Source: Chryseobacterium sp. MYb7
GTDB lineage: Bacteria; Bacteroidota; Bacteroidia; Flavobacteriales; Weeksellaceae
Assembly (NCBI RefSeq): GCF_002979455.1
Contig: NZ_PCOU01000005.1
Span: 124,001-188,000 of the forward strand
Direction: 5' to 3'
DNA: 64,000 nt
Under the pieces are notes generated by a model. The model worked only from the letters and a program-made list of their open reading frames with translations, was not told where the DNA came from and did not search any database. Position numbers and translations under genes: made by a program. Positions 53,774 to 62,203 of the stretch are shown piece by piece. Within the stretch, counting starts at the first letter, position 1. The number at the start of each line of letters is the position of its first letter.

Positions 53774-54583
53774 ATGATTCAGTATTTAGATAATATTTCG
53801 CACAAAGATTCAAAAAACTTTTTCCTTATTGCCGGACCTTGTATTATTGAAGGGGAAGACATGGCATTGAGAATTGCTGAAAAAGTAATCAGTCTTACAG
53901 ATAAATATAACATTCCCTATATTTTCAAAGGAAGCTTCAAAAAGGCGAACAGAAGCCGTGTAGATTCTTTTACATCCATTGGTGAAGAGAAATCTCTTGA
54001 AATTCTTAAAAAAGTAGGAGAGACGTTTAATATTCCTACAACAACAGATATTCATGAGAATGAACATGCAGCATTGGCAGCACAATATGTAGATGTTCTA
54101 CAGATTCCTGCATTCCTTGTACGTCAGACCGATTTATTGGTGGCAGCAGCACAAACAGGAAAATGTGTGACTTTGAAAAAAGGGCAGTTTCTTTCTCCGG
54201 AATCGATGAAGTTTGCCGTTCAGAAAATTACAGATTCTAATAACGAGAAAGTAGCCATCATTGAAAGAGGAAATTCTTTCGGATATACAGATCTGATCGT
54301 AGATTACAGAGGAATTCCTACCATGAGAGAATATGCACCTGTGATTTTGGATGTTACACACTCTTTACAACAGCCTAATCAGAGCTCGGGAGTTACAGGA
54401 GGAAGACCGGATCTTATCGAAACTGTTGCCAAAGCAGGAATTGCAGTAGGCGCAGATGGAATATTCATCGAAACACATCCTACGCCGGAAACCGCATTGT
54501 CTGATGGTGCCAACATGTTAAGATTAGATTTATTAGAAGATTTGTTACAAAAATTGACAAGAATTAGAGAATCAATTTTGTAA
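53774..54583 (+). CDS. kdsA: 3-deoxy-8-phosphooctulonate synthase (KdsA)
   Basis: 269-residue Kdo-8-phosphate synthase, condensing phosphoenolpyruvate and arabinose 5-phosphate in lipopolysaccharide synthesis. FFLIAGPCIIEGEDMAL (16-32) carries a cysteine at residue 23 where metal-independent enzymes have asparagine, so this is the metal-dependent (Aquifex-like) class. FKGSFKKANRSRVDSF, TTDIHE, VLQIPAFLVRQTDL and ERGNSFGY are all present. kdsB, the later CMP-Kdo step, is at 30.4 kb. Confidence 0.96.
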   Translation: MIQYLDNISHKDSKNFFLIAGPCIIEGEDMALRIAEKVISLTDKYNIPYIFKGSFKKANRSRVDSFTSIGEEKSLEILKKVGETFNIPTTTDIHENEHAALAAQYVDVLQIPAFLVRQTDLLVAAAQTGKCVTLKKGQFLSPESMKFAVQKITDSNNEKVAIIERGNSFGYTDLIVDYRGIPTMREYAPVILDVTHSLQQPNQSSGVTGGRPDLIETVAKAGIAVGADGIFIETHPTPETALSDGANMLRLDLLEDLLQKLTRIRESIL

Positions 54584-54626
54584 TTGTTAAAAAAACATTA
54601 ATTTTAGAAATTCTAAAATATTTCTT

Positions 54627-56864
54627 TTGAAAAAACTAGTTTTACCGTTAAGCCTTATGGTCCCTGTACTGATTTTCTCCCAACACAGAAAAAAGGATAC
54701 CGTGACCACTAAAGTGACCGATATAGAGGAAGTTGTCTTCCAGAAAAAAGTAACAGGAAGAACCAATGACCTTACCAACGTAAGAATTTCAGCGAAAGAA
54801 GCGAAATCAGTAGCTTCTATCAATGGGGGAATTGAAGGATTGCTTAAAACACTTCCGTCTGTAAACTCCAATACCGAGCTGTCTTCCCAATATATGGTTC
54901 GTGGTGGAAACTATGACGAAAACCTTATCTATATTAATGATATTGAAATCTACAGACCTTTCCTGATCAGAAACTCTCAACAGGAGGGAATGAGTATCAT
55001 TAACCCGGATATGGTGTCTGCAGTGAACTTCTCTGCAGGTGGGTTTGAAGCCAAGTATGGTGATAAAATGTCATCTGCTTTAAATATATATTACCGTGAA
55101 CCTGAAAAATTTGAAGTTTCAGGAGAGGCCAGTTTAATTGGAGGAAGACTGACAACAGGTCTTGCTTCGAAAAACAAAAAATTCACGGCCTTATTTTCCG
55201 GTAGATACAGAAATACGAATCTTGTTCTTAATACTTTAAAAGAAGATACAGATTTTAACCCGACATATTGGGATTTCCAGTCTTATCTGAATTATCATGT
55301 CAGTGATAAATTCTCCATGTCATTCATCGGATATTATTCCAAGAATGATTACGAGATGATCCCTAAGGCGAAAAGTGTAGATTTCGGAAGTCTTCAGCAG
55401 CCTATTAAAGTGGATATAGGATATGCGGGTAAAGAAAATGACCAATATAAAAATATGATGGGTACATTTTCCATGAATTATAAGCCAAAAGACAAGTGGA
55501 AGCTTACATTGGATGCCTTTGCCTACCAGAATAGGGAAAGAGAGTACTATACGATACATTCAGAATATAAAGTGCAGATATTTGATCCGGTAACAGAGAA
55601 GCCTTTAGCATCCTTTGATGCTGGCGGGCAGACGGAGCACGCAAGAAACGATTTATTTGTAAGAACATACGGAACCCAGTTCAGAGCTAAATTTTCTCCC
55701 AATGTAAATACCGACTTTGAAGTTGGATTTAAATATGAAAAAGAAAATCTGAAAGATCTTACCAATGAATGGAAATTAGTAGATTCAGCCGGATACAGCA
55801 TTCCAAGACCGGAAGTGATTGATCCTAGAACCGGAACTACAGGAGATCTTAAGCTTGCTTATTATATTGCCGGACAAAATAATATCGAACCTACAAGACT
55901 TTCTGCCTATGCACAGTATTCACAGAAGTTTTACTGGGGAGCCAGTAAAGTATTTGTGAACGCCGGAGTACGTGTTGCCAACTGGAGTTTCAATAAGGAA
56001 ACTATTTTCTCTCCAAGAGCTCAGTTTGCGATAAAACCAGATTGGGAAAGCGATATGTTGTTCAAAATTTCCGGAGGTATCTATTATCAGTCTCCTTTCT
56101 ATAAAGAGATCAAAGATTTAGACGGTAATTTTAATTCCAATATAAAATCACAGCGTTCTATTCAGGTAATTCTTGCCAATGATTATGAGTTCCAGATGTA
56201 TGACAGACCATTTAAACTGACTACGGAACTTTACTATAAGAAAATGGATAATCTGATCCCGTATTATATGGATAATGTAAGAATCCGTTATTCAGGACAG
56301 AATAATTCTAAAGGATATGCCTATGGTATTGATACAAGATTATTCGGGGAATTTGTGCCTGGAGTAGATTCTTGGTTATCTGCAAGTTATGCCAGAGTGT
56401 ATGAAAATATTGACGGAAAAGGAGATATCCCGAGACCTACAGACCAAAGGTTGAGGTTTGCCATGTTCTATCAGGATTATATGCCGAGCTTCCCGTCTAT
56501 GCGCGTAAACCTTACTTTGGTATATGCGATGGGATTGCCAACAGGTGCTCCTGTAATGTTCAACAGCAACGGACAGCCGGATTTTAATGCCGCTTATAAT
56601 TACCAGCAGACACTTCCTTCTTATAAACGAGTAGATTTAGGATTAACCAAAGTATTTATTGATCCAAAAGAGAAAAATAAGAGATCCGGTTTCTGGGGTA
56701 ATTTTGAAGAACTGACATTAGGTGTTCAGGTTTTCAATGCCTTTAACATTAATAATACTGTTGCTAATCAGTGGATCACAGATTACAACAGTAATTATAT
56801 GTATCCTGTTCCGGTACGTCTTACAGGACGTTTCTTCAATGTGAAACTGGAATTCAAACTATAG
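54627..56864 (+). CDS. TonB-dependent outer-membrane receptor
   Basis: 745-residue receptor with a signal peptide, a TonB-box-like stretch (TKVTDIEEVVFQKK), a plug domain (GGIEGLLKTLPSVNSNTELSSQYMVRGGNYDENLIYINDIEIYRPF, about 65-115, then NPDMVSAVNFSAGGFEAKYGDKMSS), and a barrel ending with phenylalanine-containing FFNVKLEFKL. There is no SusC-type N-terminal carboxypeptidase-D domain, so it is more like metal/siderophore-type receptors; position next to the copper genes suggests, but does not show, a metal role. The start is TTG at 54627, the first codon of a normal KKLV signal. Confidence 0.85.
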   Translation: MKKLVLPLSLMVPVLIFSQHRKKDTVTTKVTDIEEVVFQKKVTGRTNDLTNVRISAKEAKSVASINGGIEGLLKTLPSVNSNTELSSQYMVRGGNYDENLIYINDIEIYRPFLIRNSQQEGMSIINPDMVSAVNFSAGGFEAKYGDKMSSALNIYYREPEKFEVSGEASLIGGRLTTGLASKNKKFTALFSGRYRNTNLVLNTLKEDTDFNPTYWDFQSYLNYHVSDKFSMSFIGYYSKNDYEMIPKAKSVDFGSLQQPIKVDIGYAGKENDQYKNMMGTFSMNYKPKDKWKLTLDAFAYQNREREYYTIHSEYKVQIFDPVTEKPLASFDAGGQTEHARNDLFVRTYGTQFRAKFSPNVNTDFEVGFKYEKENLKDLTNEWKLVDSAGYSIPRPEVIDPRTGTTGDLKLAYYIAGQNNIEPTRLSAYAQYSQKFYWGASKVFVNAGVRVANWSFNKETIFSPRAQFAIKPDWESDMLFKISGGIYYQSPFYKEIKDLDGNFNSNIKSQRSIQVILANDYEFQMYDRPFKLTTELYYKKMDNLIPYYMDNVRIRYSGQNNSKGYAYGIDTRLFGEFVPGVDSWLSASYARVYENIDGKGDIPRPTDQRLRFAMFYQDYMPSFPSMRVNLTLVYAMGLPTGAPVMFNSNGQPDFNAAYNYQQTLPSYKRVDLGLTKVFIDPKEKNKRSGFWGNFEELTLGVQVFNAFNINNTVANQWITDYNSNYMYPVPVRLTGRFFNVKLEFKL

Positions 56865-56888
56865 AATTGAAATCAAAAAAATAAAATA

Positions 56889-56917
56889 AAAGCTTCCGAA
56901 TTTTCGGAAGTTTTTTC
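56889..56917 (+). terminator. Intrinsic terminator after the TonB-dependent receptor
   Basis: CTTCCGAA pairs with TTCGGAAG, followed by six T. Confidence 0.85.
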
Positions 56918-56978
56918 ATTTACCAGAATTTTATAACAACATTACCAAATTCTATAACAACGATGTCAGAGATATTTT

Positions 56979-56986
56979 TATCTTTG
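56979..56986 (+). promoter_or_regulatory. -7 box of the copper locus
   Basis: TATCTTTG overlaps an in-frame GTG at 56986, which therefore cannot be the start; ATG 56995 follows after a 9-base leader. Confidence 0.5.
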
Positions 56987-56994
56987 TGTTACCA

Positions 56995-57375
56995 ATGAAA
57001 AAGATTCTTGCCATAGTGTTTTCTATTTTCTACTTCGGGTTTTCTTCCGGAGCTGCTTTTAGCATTCATTATTGCATGAAAGAATTTGTTTCTGTAAGTC
57101 AGAAAGCAGATGATATCTGTGGGAAATGTGGTGTCAAAGAAAAAAAAGGATGCTGCAAAACAGAGATCAAAATCGTAAAAGTAGACGATTCCCAGAAGTC
57201 TGATTATCTGAATGTTGATTTTTTAAATGCAGTTTCAGAGATTCCGGTGGAACATCAGTTTGCTGTTATTGATAAGTCTTTTTCTGCAACCAAATTTACC
57301 CAGATTCAGATCAATGCACCGCCAGAATACCGACCGGTACCTATCTACATCAATCATTGTAATTTTAGAATTTAG
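56995..57375 (+). CDS. HYC_CC_PP family exported protein
   Basis: 126-residue exported protein of the HYC_CC_PP family. After the signal segment come the name-giving motifs: HYC (in SIHYCMKEF), paired cysteines (DDICGKCG and KGCCKTE), and PP near the C-terminus (NAPPEYRP). The cysteines suggest metal binding or redox. Families of this type are found in heavy-metal loci of Bacteroidota, which fits the genes that follow (DUF3347 and multicopper oxidase). Confidence 0.82.
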   Translation: MKKILAIVFSIFYFGFSSGAAFSIHYCMKEFVSVSQKADDICGKCGVKEKKGCCKTEIKIVKVDDSQKSDYLNVDFLNAVSEIPVEHQFAVIDKSFSATKFTQIQINAPPEYRPVPIYINHCNFRI

Positions 57376-57496
57376 AATCCGTCCGTCGTTTTCAGTATTA
57401 TAAAAATAGATACTGTTATGGGCGACATGTGCTGACGCACTTACTGTTGCGTTACCTATTATTCTTTATTAAAAATTAATTCTAAAATTTAAAACA

Positions 57497-57970
57497 ATGA
57501 AAAAATATATTATCACAGCAGCCTTATCTTTATTTTCAATCGTTTCATTATCAGCGCAGTCTAAAAAGGATGCTCAGGTTTCTAAACTGTATCAGAACTA
57601 TATTGCTATCAAATCTGCTTTAGCTTCAGATGATGCTGACAAAACTTCAAAAGCGGCAACAGAGTTCATTAAAACAGCTTCTGCAATTGATGTTAAGGTA
57701 GTTTCTGAAGGAAATCTTAATGTGCTTAGAAAAGATGCTTCTGCCATTTCTGATGCAAGAAATGTTGCTGCACAAAGAGAAACTTTTTTGAATCTTTCGG
57801 ACAATATGATTGCTCTGACCAAACAGTTTAAACTTTCTGATAAACCAGTCTACGTTCAATATTGCCCAATGGCAGACGGAAGCTGGCTAAGCGATGAAAA
57901 ACAGATCATTAATCCCTACTATGGAAAGTCTATGCTTTCATGCGGAAGTATAAAGTCGGAAATTAAATAA
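57497..57970 (+). CDS. DUF3347 copper-associated exported protein
   Basis: 157-residue exported protein with a signal peptide ending LSAQ. The mature part is a DUF3347 domain: a helical body (about 25-115) and the conserved VQYCPMADGSWLSDEKQIINPYYGKSMLSCG tail segment, with a Cys-Pro-Met and a late cysteine that can bind soft metals. DUF3347 occurs in Bacteroidota CusB-type efflux proteins and alone near copper genes. It is followed after about 90 bases by the multicopper oxidase gene. Confidence 0.88.
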   Translation: MKKYIITAALSLFSIVSLSAQSKKDAQVSKLYQNYIAIKSALASDDADKTSKAATEFIKTASAIDVKVVSEGNLNVLRKDASAISDARNVAAQRETFLNLSDNMIALTKQFKLSDKPVYVQYCPMADGSWLSDEKQIINPYYGKSMLSCGSIKSEIK

Positions 57971-58059
57971 TTACCGTACTGTTCTTTAAAATAATAAGTT
58001 GCATAGTTTAAGTTATAATTAACTTTAAGCTGTGCAGCTTCTAAAAAGTTCGAAATATT

Positions 58060-60738
58060 ATGAAAAAGATAATAATGTTTCTGGTACTTTTGTTCTCTGT
58101 ATTTAATTTCGCTCAAACTACAAAAAACGTTTATACTTGCCCGATGCACCCTGAGGTGGTGTCCTCTAAACCTGGAGACTGCCCGAAATGCGGAATGACT
58201 CTGGAGAAGAAAAGTCTTGCAATAAAGTCAAAAGTAGCAACGAAATCTATATCTAAAGCAGAAACAAAAGAAAGACCCTCAGAAACAAAAATAAATAAAG
58301 GGAAAGTTGAAAAGATAGATACTAAAAATACAAATAAAGCTAACTATACCTGCCCTATGCACCCTGAAGTAGTTTCAGATAAACAGGGAAAATGTCCAAA
58401 ATGCGGGATGGAACTTGAGGAAAAAAAAGATCATTTCCATCCAGATAAACAAAAAGAAGAAGGTTCTGTTTTAAAAAGAAACTCTGAAAACGGGAAAATT
58501 ACTTTCGGAGGAAAAACAGTTCGTTATGATCTCTATGTGAAAGATACCATTGTTAATTTTACAGGGAAAAACAGACGAGCAATTGCAGTGAATGGTAAGC
58601 TTCAGGCTCCGACTTTATATTTTACGGAAGGAGACACCGCTGAAATTTACCTTCACAATATGCTTAAGGAAAATACAGGACTACACTGGCATGGGGTGAT
58701 TCTTCCCAATGAGCAGGACGGTGTGCCATACCTTACTACAAAACCTGTAAAACCCGGAGAAACTCATGTATACAAATTCAGAATTTCTCAAAACGGAACC
58801 TATTGGTATCACTCTCATGAAGCACTTCAGGAACAGATAGGAATGAATGGTATCCTGGTTTTCAAAAAAAGAGAAGGTGAGCCCAAAACAGAATATAATT
58901 CTGAAATTCCTGTATTGCTGGGAGACTGGAGTGATGATGATCCCATGCAGATTGCAAGAAGGCTTCATATGGCCAACACAGATTGGTATGCTGTAAAGAA
59001 AAATGCAGTACAGAGTTATTGGGAAGCTATTAAATCCGGAAACCTCGGGACAAAGGCTTTGAATGAATGGAAAAGGATGGAAGCTATGGATGTAAGTGAT
59101 GTCTATTACGATAAATTTTTAATTAACGGAAGTCCAAGCTCCGATTATTCTAATCTAAAAGCAGGTGACAAAGTAAGATTGCGAGTCGCTAATGGAGGCT
59201 CATCTACCTATTTCTGGCTGAATTATGGTGGAGGAAAGATTAAAGTAGTAGGAAATGACGGAAATGATGTGGTGCCAGTTGAAGTTGACCGCCTGATTGT
59301 AGGCGTTTCCGAAACGTATGATATTGAGGTTACTATTCCTGAGAATAAAAGCTTTGAATTCAGAGCGACTTCAGAAGATAGAATAGGGCATGCTTCGCTT
59401 TGGCTAGGTTCAGGGGAGAAGATAGAAGCTCCCAATCTTCCAAGACTGATGCTTTTTGAAGGGATGAAAATGATGAACGGGATGATGGAGATGAGCGGAA
59501 ATATGAAACCGATGAATATGACGATGGGAAATCAGATGATGGATATGAATGAAGTTATGTATCCGGAATTATCCGAAAGTCAGAGAAAAACTACAGCAAA
59601 GCACATCAATGAGATGATGGGAATAAAAACCAAAGAAGATAAAAAAGGTGATCATTCTCAACACTCCGTAATGGATATGAAGGAAGAAAAAACAATCAAG
59701 AGATTGTCTTACAGTATTTTAAAGTCTCCTGAAAAAACAATTCTCCCTACTGACAGTATTCGTGAGATGAAATTTACATTGGAAGGAAATATGAACCATT
59801 ATCTGTGGACGCTGGATAATAAAACTGTGACGGAAACAGATAAAATAATGATCAAAAAAGGAGAGGTTCTTAGAATTAAACTTTATAATAATTCTATGAT
59901 GCGCCACCCAATGCACCTTCATGGTCATGATTTCAGATTAATCAATTCAAAAGGAGAGTATTCTCCCCTTAAAAATGTTGTAGATATTATGCCGATGGAA
60001 ACCGTGACAATAGAATTTGCAGCTAATCAGGATGGAGACTGGTTTTTCCACTGTCATATTCTATACCATATGATGGCAGGAATGGGAAGAATCTTCAGCT
60101 ATGAAAATTCAAAACCCAATCCACAGCTTCCGAATAGAAAACTGGCCTGGAAAAACTTTATACAGGATAATAAAATGACCAGTTCTATGGCTATGCTGGA
60201 TGTTGCAAGCAATAAGATTCATGCAGAAACAATGACGATGTTCGGACCGAGATGGGCAAACCTGAATGAGTTCCATTCCAACTGGAATTTTGACCATTTT
60301 GAAGGAAGTGCAAAAGTAGGTCGTTTCTTGGGAAAATTTCAATGGGCACTTCCTTATGCAGGAATCAGAGTTCAGAAAAATCATGAGATTATGGAAAGAC
60401 AGATGGCTGAAGATCTGGGAATGGAGTTTCATGGGAAGAAGACCTGGTTCGGACAACAGAAAGCATCAAAAAACAGATTTGCGTTCATTGTGGGGATGCA
60501 GTATGTATTACCCATGTTGGTTACAGCTGATGCAAGCGTGGATCAAAACGGAAAAGTATTACTAGAATTGAGCCGCGAAGACATTCCGCTTTCAAGAAGA
60601 CTGAGAGGAAATTTCAGTATCAATTCAGATGGAGAGTTTTCAACAGGACTCCGATACATTGTTCAAAAATGGTTATCCCTTTCCGGAAACTATGATAAAG
60701 AAATAGGCTGGGGTGCAGGTATTACCTTAACCTATTAA
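58060..60738 (+). CDS. Multicopper oxidase with heavy-metal-binding repeats and barrel-like tail
   Basis: 892-residue exported copper protein. Order: signal peptide (1-19); two heavy-metal-binding modules with TCPMHPEVVS and CPKCGM (about 26-50 and 98-122); a multicopper oxidase with LHWHG (209-213), WYHSH (249-253), a Met-rich loop (about 463-505), HPMHLHGHDF (about 616) and HCHILYHMMAGM (about 664). From about 690 the sequence changes to a CopB-like part with WFGQQKASKNRFAFIVGMQYVLPML and ends GAGITLTY, the aromatic end of an outer-membrane barrel. It oxidises Cu(I) and helps resist copper. Confidence 0.88.
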   Translation: MKKIIMFLVLLFSVFNFAQTTKNVYTCPMHPEVVSSKPGDCPKCGMTLEKKSLAIKSKVATKSISKAETKERPSETKINKGKVEKIDTKNTNKANYTCPMHPEVVSDKQGKCPKCGMELEEKKDHFHPDKQKEEGSVLKRNSENGKITFGGKTVRYDLYVKDTIVNFTGKNRRAIAVNGKLQAPTLYFTEGDTAEIYLHNMLKENTGLHWHGVILPNEQDGVPYLTTKPVKPGETHVYKFRISQNGTYWYHSHEALQEQIGMNGILVFKKREGEPKTEYNSEIPVLLGDWSDDDPMQIARRLHMANTDWYAVKKNAVQSYWEAIKSGNLGTKALNEWKRMEAMDVSDVYYDKFLINGSPSSDYSNLKAGDKVRLRVANGGSSTYFWLNYGGGKIKVVGNDGNDVVPVEVDRLIVGVSETYDIEVTIPENKSFEFRATSEDRIGHASLWLGSGEKIEAPNLPRLMLFEGMKMMNGMMEMSGNMKPMNMTMGNQMMDMNEVMYPELSESQRKTTAKHINEMMGIKTKEDKKGDHSQHSVMDMKEEKTIKRLSYSILKSPEKTILPTDSIREMKFTLEGNMNHYLWTLDNKTVTETDKIMIKKGEVLRIKLYNNSMMRHPMHLHGHDFRLINSKGEYSPLKNVVDIMPMETVTIEFAANQDGDWFFHCHILYHMMAGMGRIFSYENSKPNPQLPNRKLAWKNFIQDNKMTSSMAMLDVASNKIHAETMTMFGPRWANLNEFHSNWNFDHFEGSAKVGRFLGKFQWALPYAGIRVQKNHEIMERQMAEDLGMEFHGKKTWFGQQKASKNRFAFIVGMQYVLPMLVTADASVDQNGKVLLELSREDIPLSRRLRGNFSINSDGEFSTGLRYIVQKWLSLSGNYDKEIGWGAGITLTY

Positions 60739-60746
60739 ATTGAATA

Positions 60747-60780
60747 AAAACGTCTCATTTATGAGGCGTTTTTTTTTTAT
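60747..60780 (+). terminator. Intrinsic terminator after the multicopper oxidase
   Basis: CGTCTCAT pairs with ATGAGGCG (G-U pairs) and is followed by ten T. A copy of this terminator follows at 61682-61708. Confidence 0.88.
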
Positions 60781-60909
60781 TACAATAAAAAAATTGTCTG
60801 TAGTAGGGGTAAAATATAAAATTGATATATTACTGATTTTTAAAATATTAATATAAAATTTGTATATTTTTTATTAATTTTATTATACTTATTAACACAT
60901 TTAGAAAAC

Positions 60910-61533
60910 ATGAAAAAACAATTTTTAATTGCCTCTTTGATGATTTCATCATTGGTATTTTCCCAAGTTGGTATTAATACTCCAGCACCCACCAATACTT
61001 TGGATGTTAATGGAACAACAAGAATAAGAACTGTTAACCAGGGTGTAGGTACAGGGGTGATATCTCCTCTTTATGTAGATAATACCGGTGTTGTAGTGAA
61101 AGCCTCTACTTCAGCAACTTATGGAGGCGTAAGATCCAACTCTGTTACCGTTGCAAGCGGTGGCACTGGAACGCTCGCTAGCAGTGTTACTGATGGTGTT
61201 TATAGGGCTGTTGTTACTACTGGTAATGGTTGTGCATTCTCAGCTTCAGTAGAATTTCTTATTAGTACTACTTCATTTAACAGTTATTATGGGCTTAATG
61301 GACAGGATGGGCTCATCATTGCCACGGCGAATAATCACCCAATTTTTACCCAGACGAGCTCCACGAGTGTTGCTGTAACCTGGAACAGTACCAGCGTTCC
61401 TGTTTGTGCTGATGGAAGCAATTCTGCAGCACTGAATTTTACATTGTCAATGCCTTCTGCCAATACAATTAATGTGACAAACAATGGAAACATAGCAAAA
61501 AATTATTCAATAACCCTTACAAGAATTAACTAA
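60910..61533 (+). CDS. Exported protein with adhesin-like N-terminal motif
   Basis: 207-residue exported protein. The signal peptide ends VFSQ, then QVGINTPAPTNTLDVNGTTRIRT, a motif found at the start of many secreted flavobacterial surface proteins (VGIGTxxPxxTLDVNG type). The rest is a Ser/Thr/Asn/Gly-rich beta-sandwich-like domain with two cysteines (C108 and C167 region) and the ending KNYSITLTRIN. Function unknown. A decayed second copy of its C-terminal half lies downstream at 61798-62090. Confidence 0.7.
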   Translation: MKKQFLIASLMISSLVFSQVGINTPAPTNTLDVNGTTRIRTVNQGVGTGVISPLYVDNTGVVVKASTSATYGGVRSNSVTVASGGTGTLASSVTDGVYRAVVTTGNGCAFSASVEFLISTTSFNSYYGLNGQDGLIIATANNHPIFTQTSSTSVAVTWNSTSVPVCADGSNSAALNFTLSMPSANTINVTNNGNIAKNYSITLTRIN

Positions 61534-61570
61534 CATTGCTGATGAAAATAGAAACTACCTAATGCACAAT

Positions 61571-61674
61571 CGGAGATCTCAAAACTCCGGGATAGTATTC
61601 AAAAATGGTTGTCCCTTTACGGAAACGATGATAAAGAAATAGGCAGGGATACAGGTATTACTGTAACCTATTAA
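61571..61674 (+). pseudogene. Duplicated 3' end of the multicopper oxidase gene
   Basis: The reading ATT CAA AAA TGG TTG TCC... to CC TAT TAA encodes IQKWLSLYGNDDKEIGRD then TGITVTY, a diverged copy of the oxidase's last residues VQKWLSLSGNYDKEIGWG and AGITLTY. The stop lies 936 bases after the original stop. No start or upstream domain is present. Confidence 0.9.
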
Positions 61675-61681
61675 ACAGAAT

Positions 61682-61708
61682 AAAAACGTCTCAATTGAGA
61701 CGTTTTTT
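61682..61708 (+). terminator. Duplicated terminator
   Basis: AAACGTCTCA pairs with TGAGACGTTT and is followed by T. It is the copy of the terminator at 60747-60780, offset about 936 bases, with a more perfect stem. Confidence 0.88.
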
Positions 61709-61797
61709 ATTTTGTTATGGTTAATGAATTATGCTAAGCATTATAAATTATCGTGAAAATAATATTACAAATGATTGATTGCTAGTAATTTGTATTA

Positions 61798-62090
61798 GGT
61801 AATACCGCTTCAACACAATTTTTTATTACTGTTAGTTCCTTTGGCAATTATTATGGCCTTAAGGGTACAGCGGGACTAGTGCCTCTTGCTTCTAATGCAC
61901 CCACTTTTACGCGCAGACAGGTATCGCTAGTGTAGCTGTAACATGGACAGCTGTTACTCCTTGTGCTGACGGAGGTAATGGTACATCATTTAACTATACG
62001 TTAACAATGCCTAATGCGACAACTTTAAATGTGGTAAACAACTCCAATATATCAAGAGACTATAGAATAACTCTTACAAGAATTGATTGA
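61798..62090 (+). pseudogene. Decayed copy of the downstream exported protein gene
   Basis: Translated in two frames: QFFITVSSFGNYYGLKGTAG..., then a frameshift around 61917-61922, then TGIASVAVTW, CADGGNGTSFNYTLTMP and RDYRITLTRID. These match the C-terminal 100 residues of the protein at 60910-61533 (SVAVTW, CADGSNSAALNFTLSMP, KNYSITLTRIN). The signal peptide and N-terminal half are missing and an in-frame stop occurs on either frame. Confidence 0.9.
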
Positions 62091-62124
62091 GGAATAGAAA
62101 ATAAAAATTACTTTCTAAGTACGT

Positions 62125-62160
62125 AAAAGCGGAGCCTGATTTTCAGGCTCCGCTCTTTTA
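62125..62160. terminator. Bidirectional intrinsic terminator
   Basis: AGCGGAGCCTG pairs with CAGGCTCCGCT around ATTTT, with flanking A and T tracts. It lies between the duplicated segment and the convergent S9 peptidase gene. Confidence 0.9.
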
Positions 62161-62203
62161 TTGCTTATAATAACCTGGAAGGTTATTTATAAATACAGAA
62201 ATT

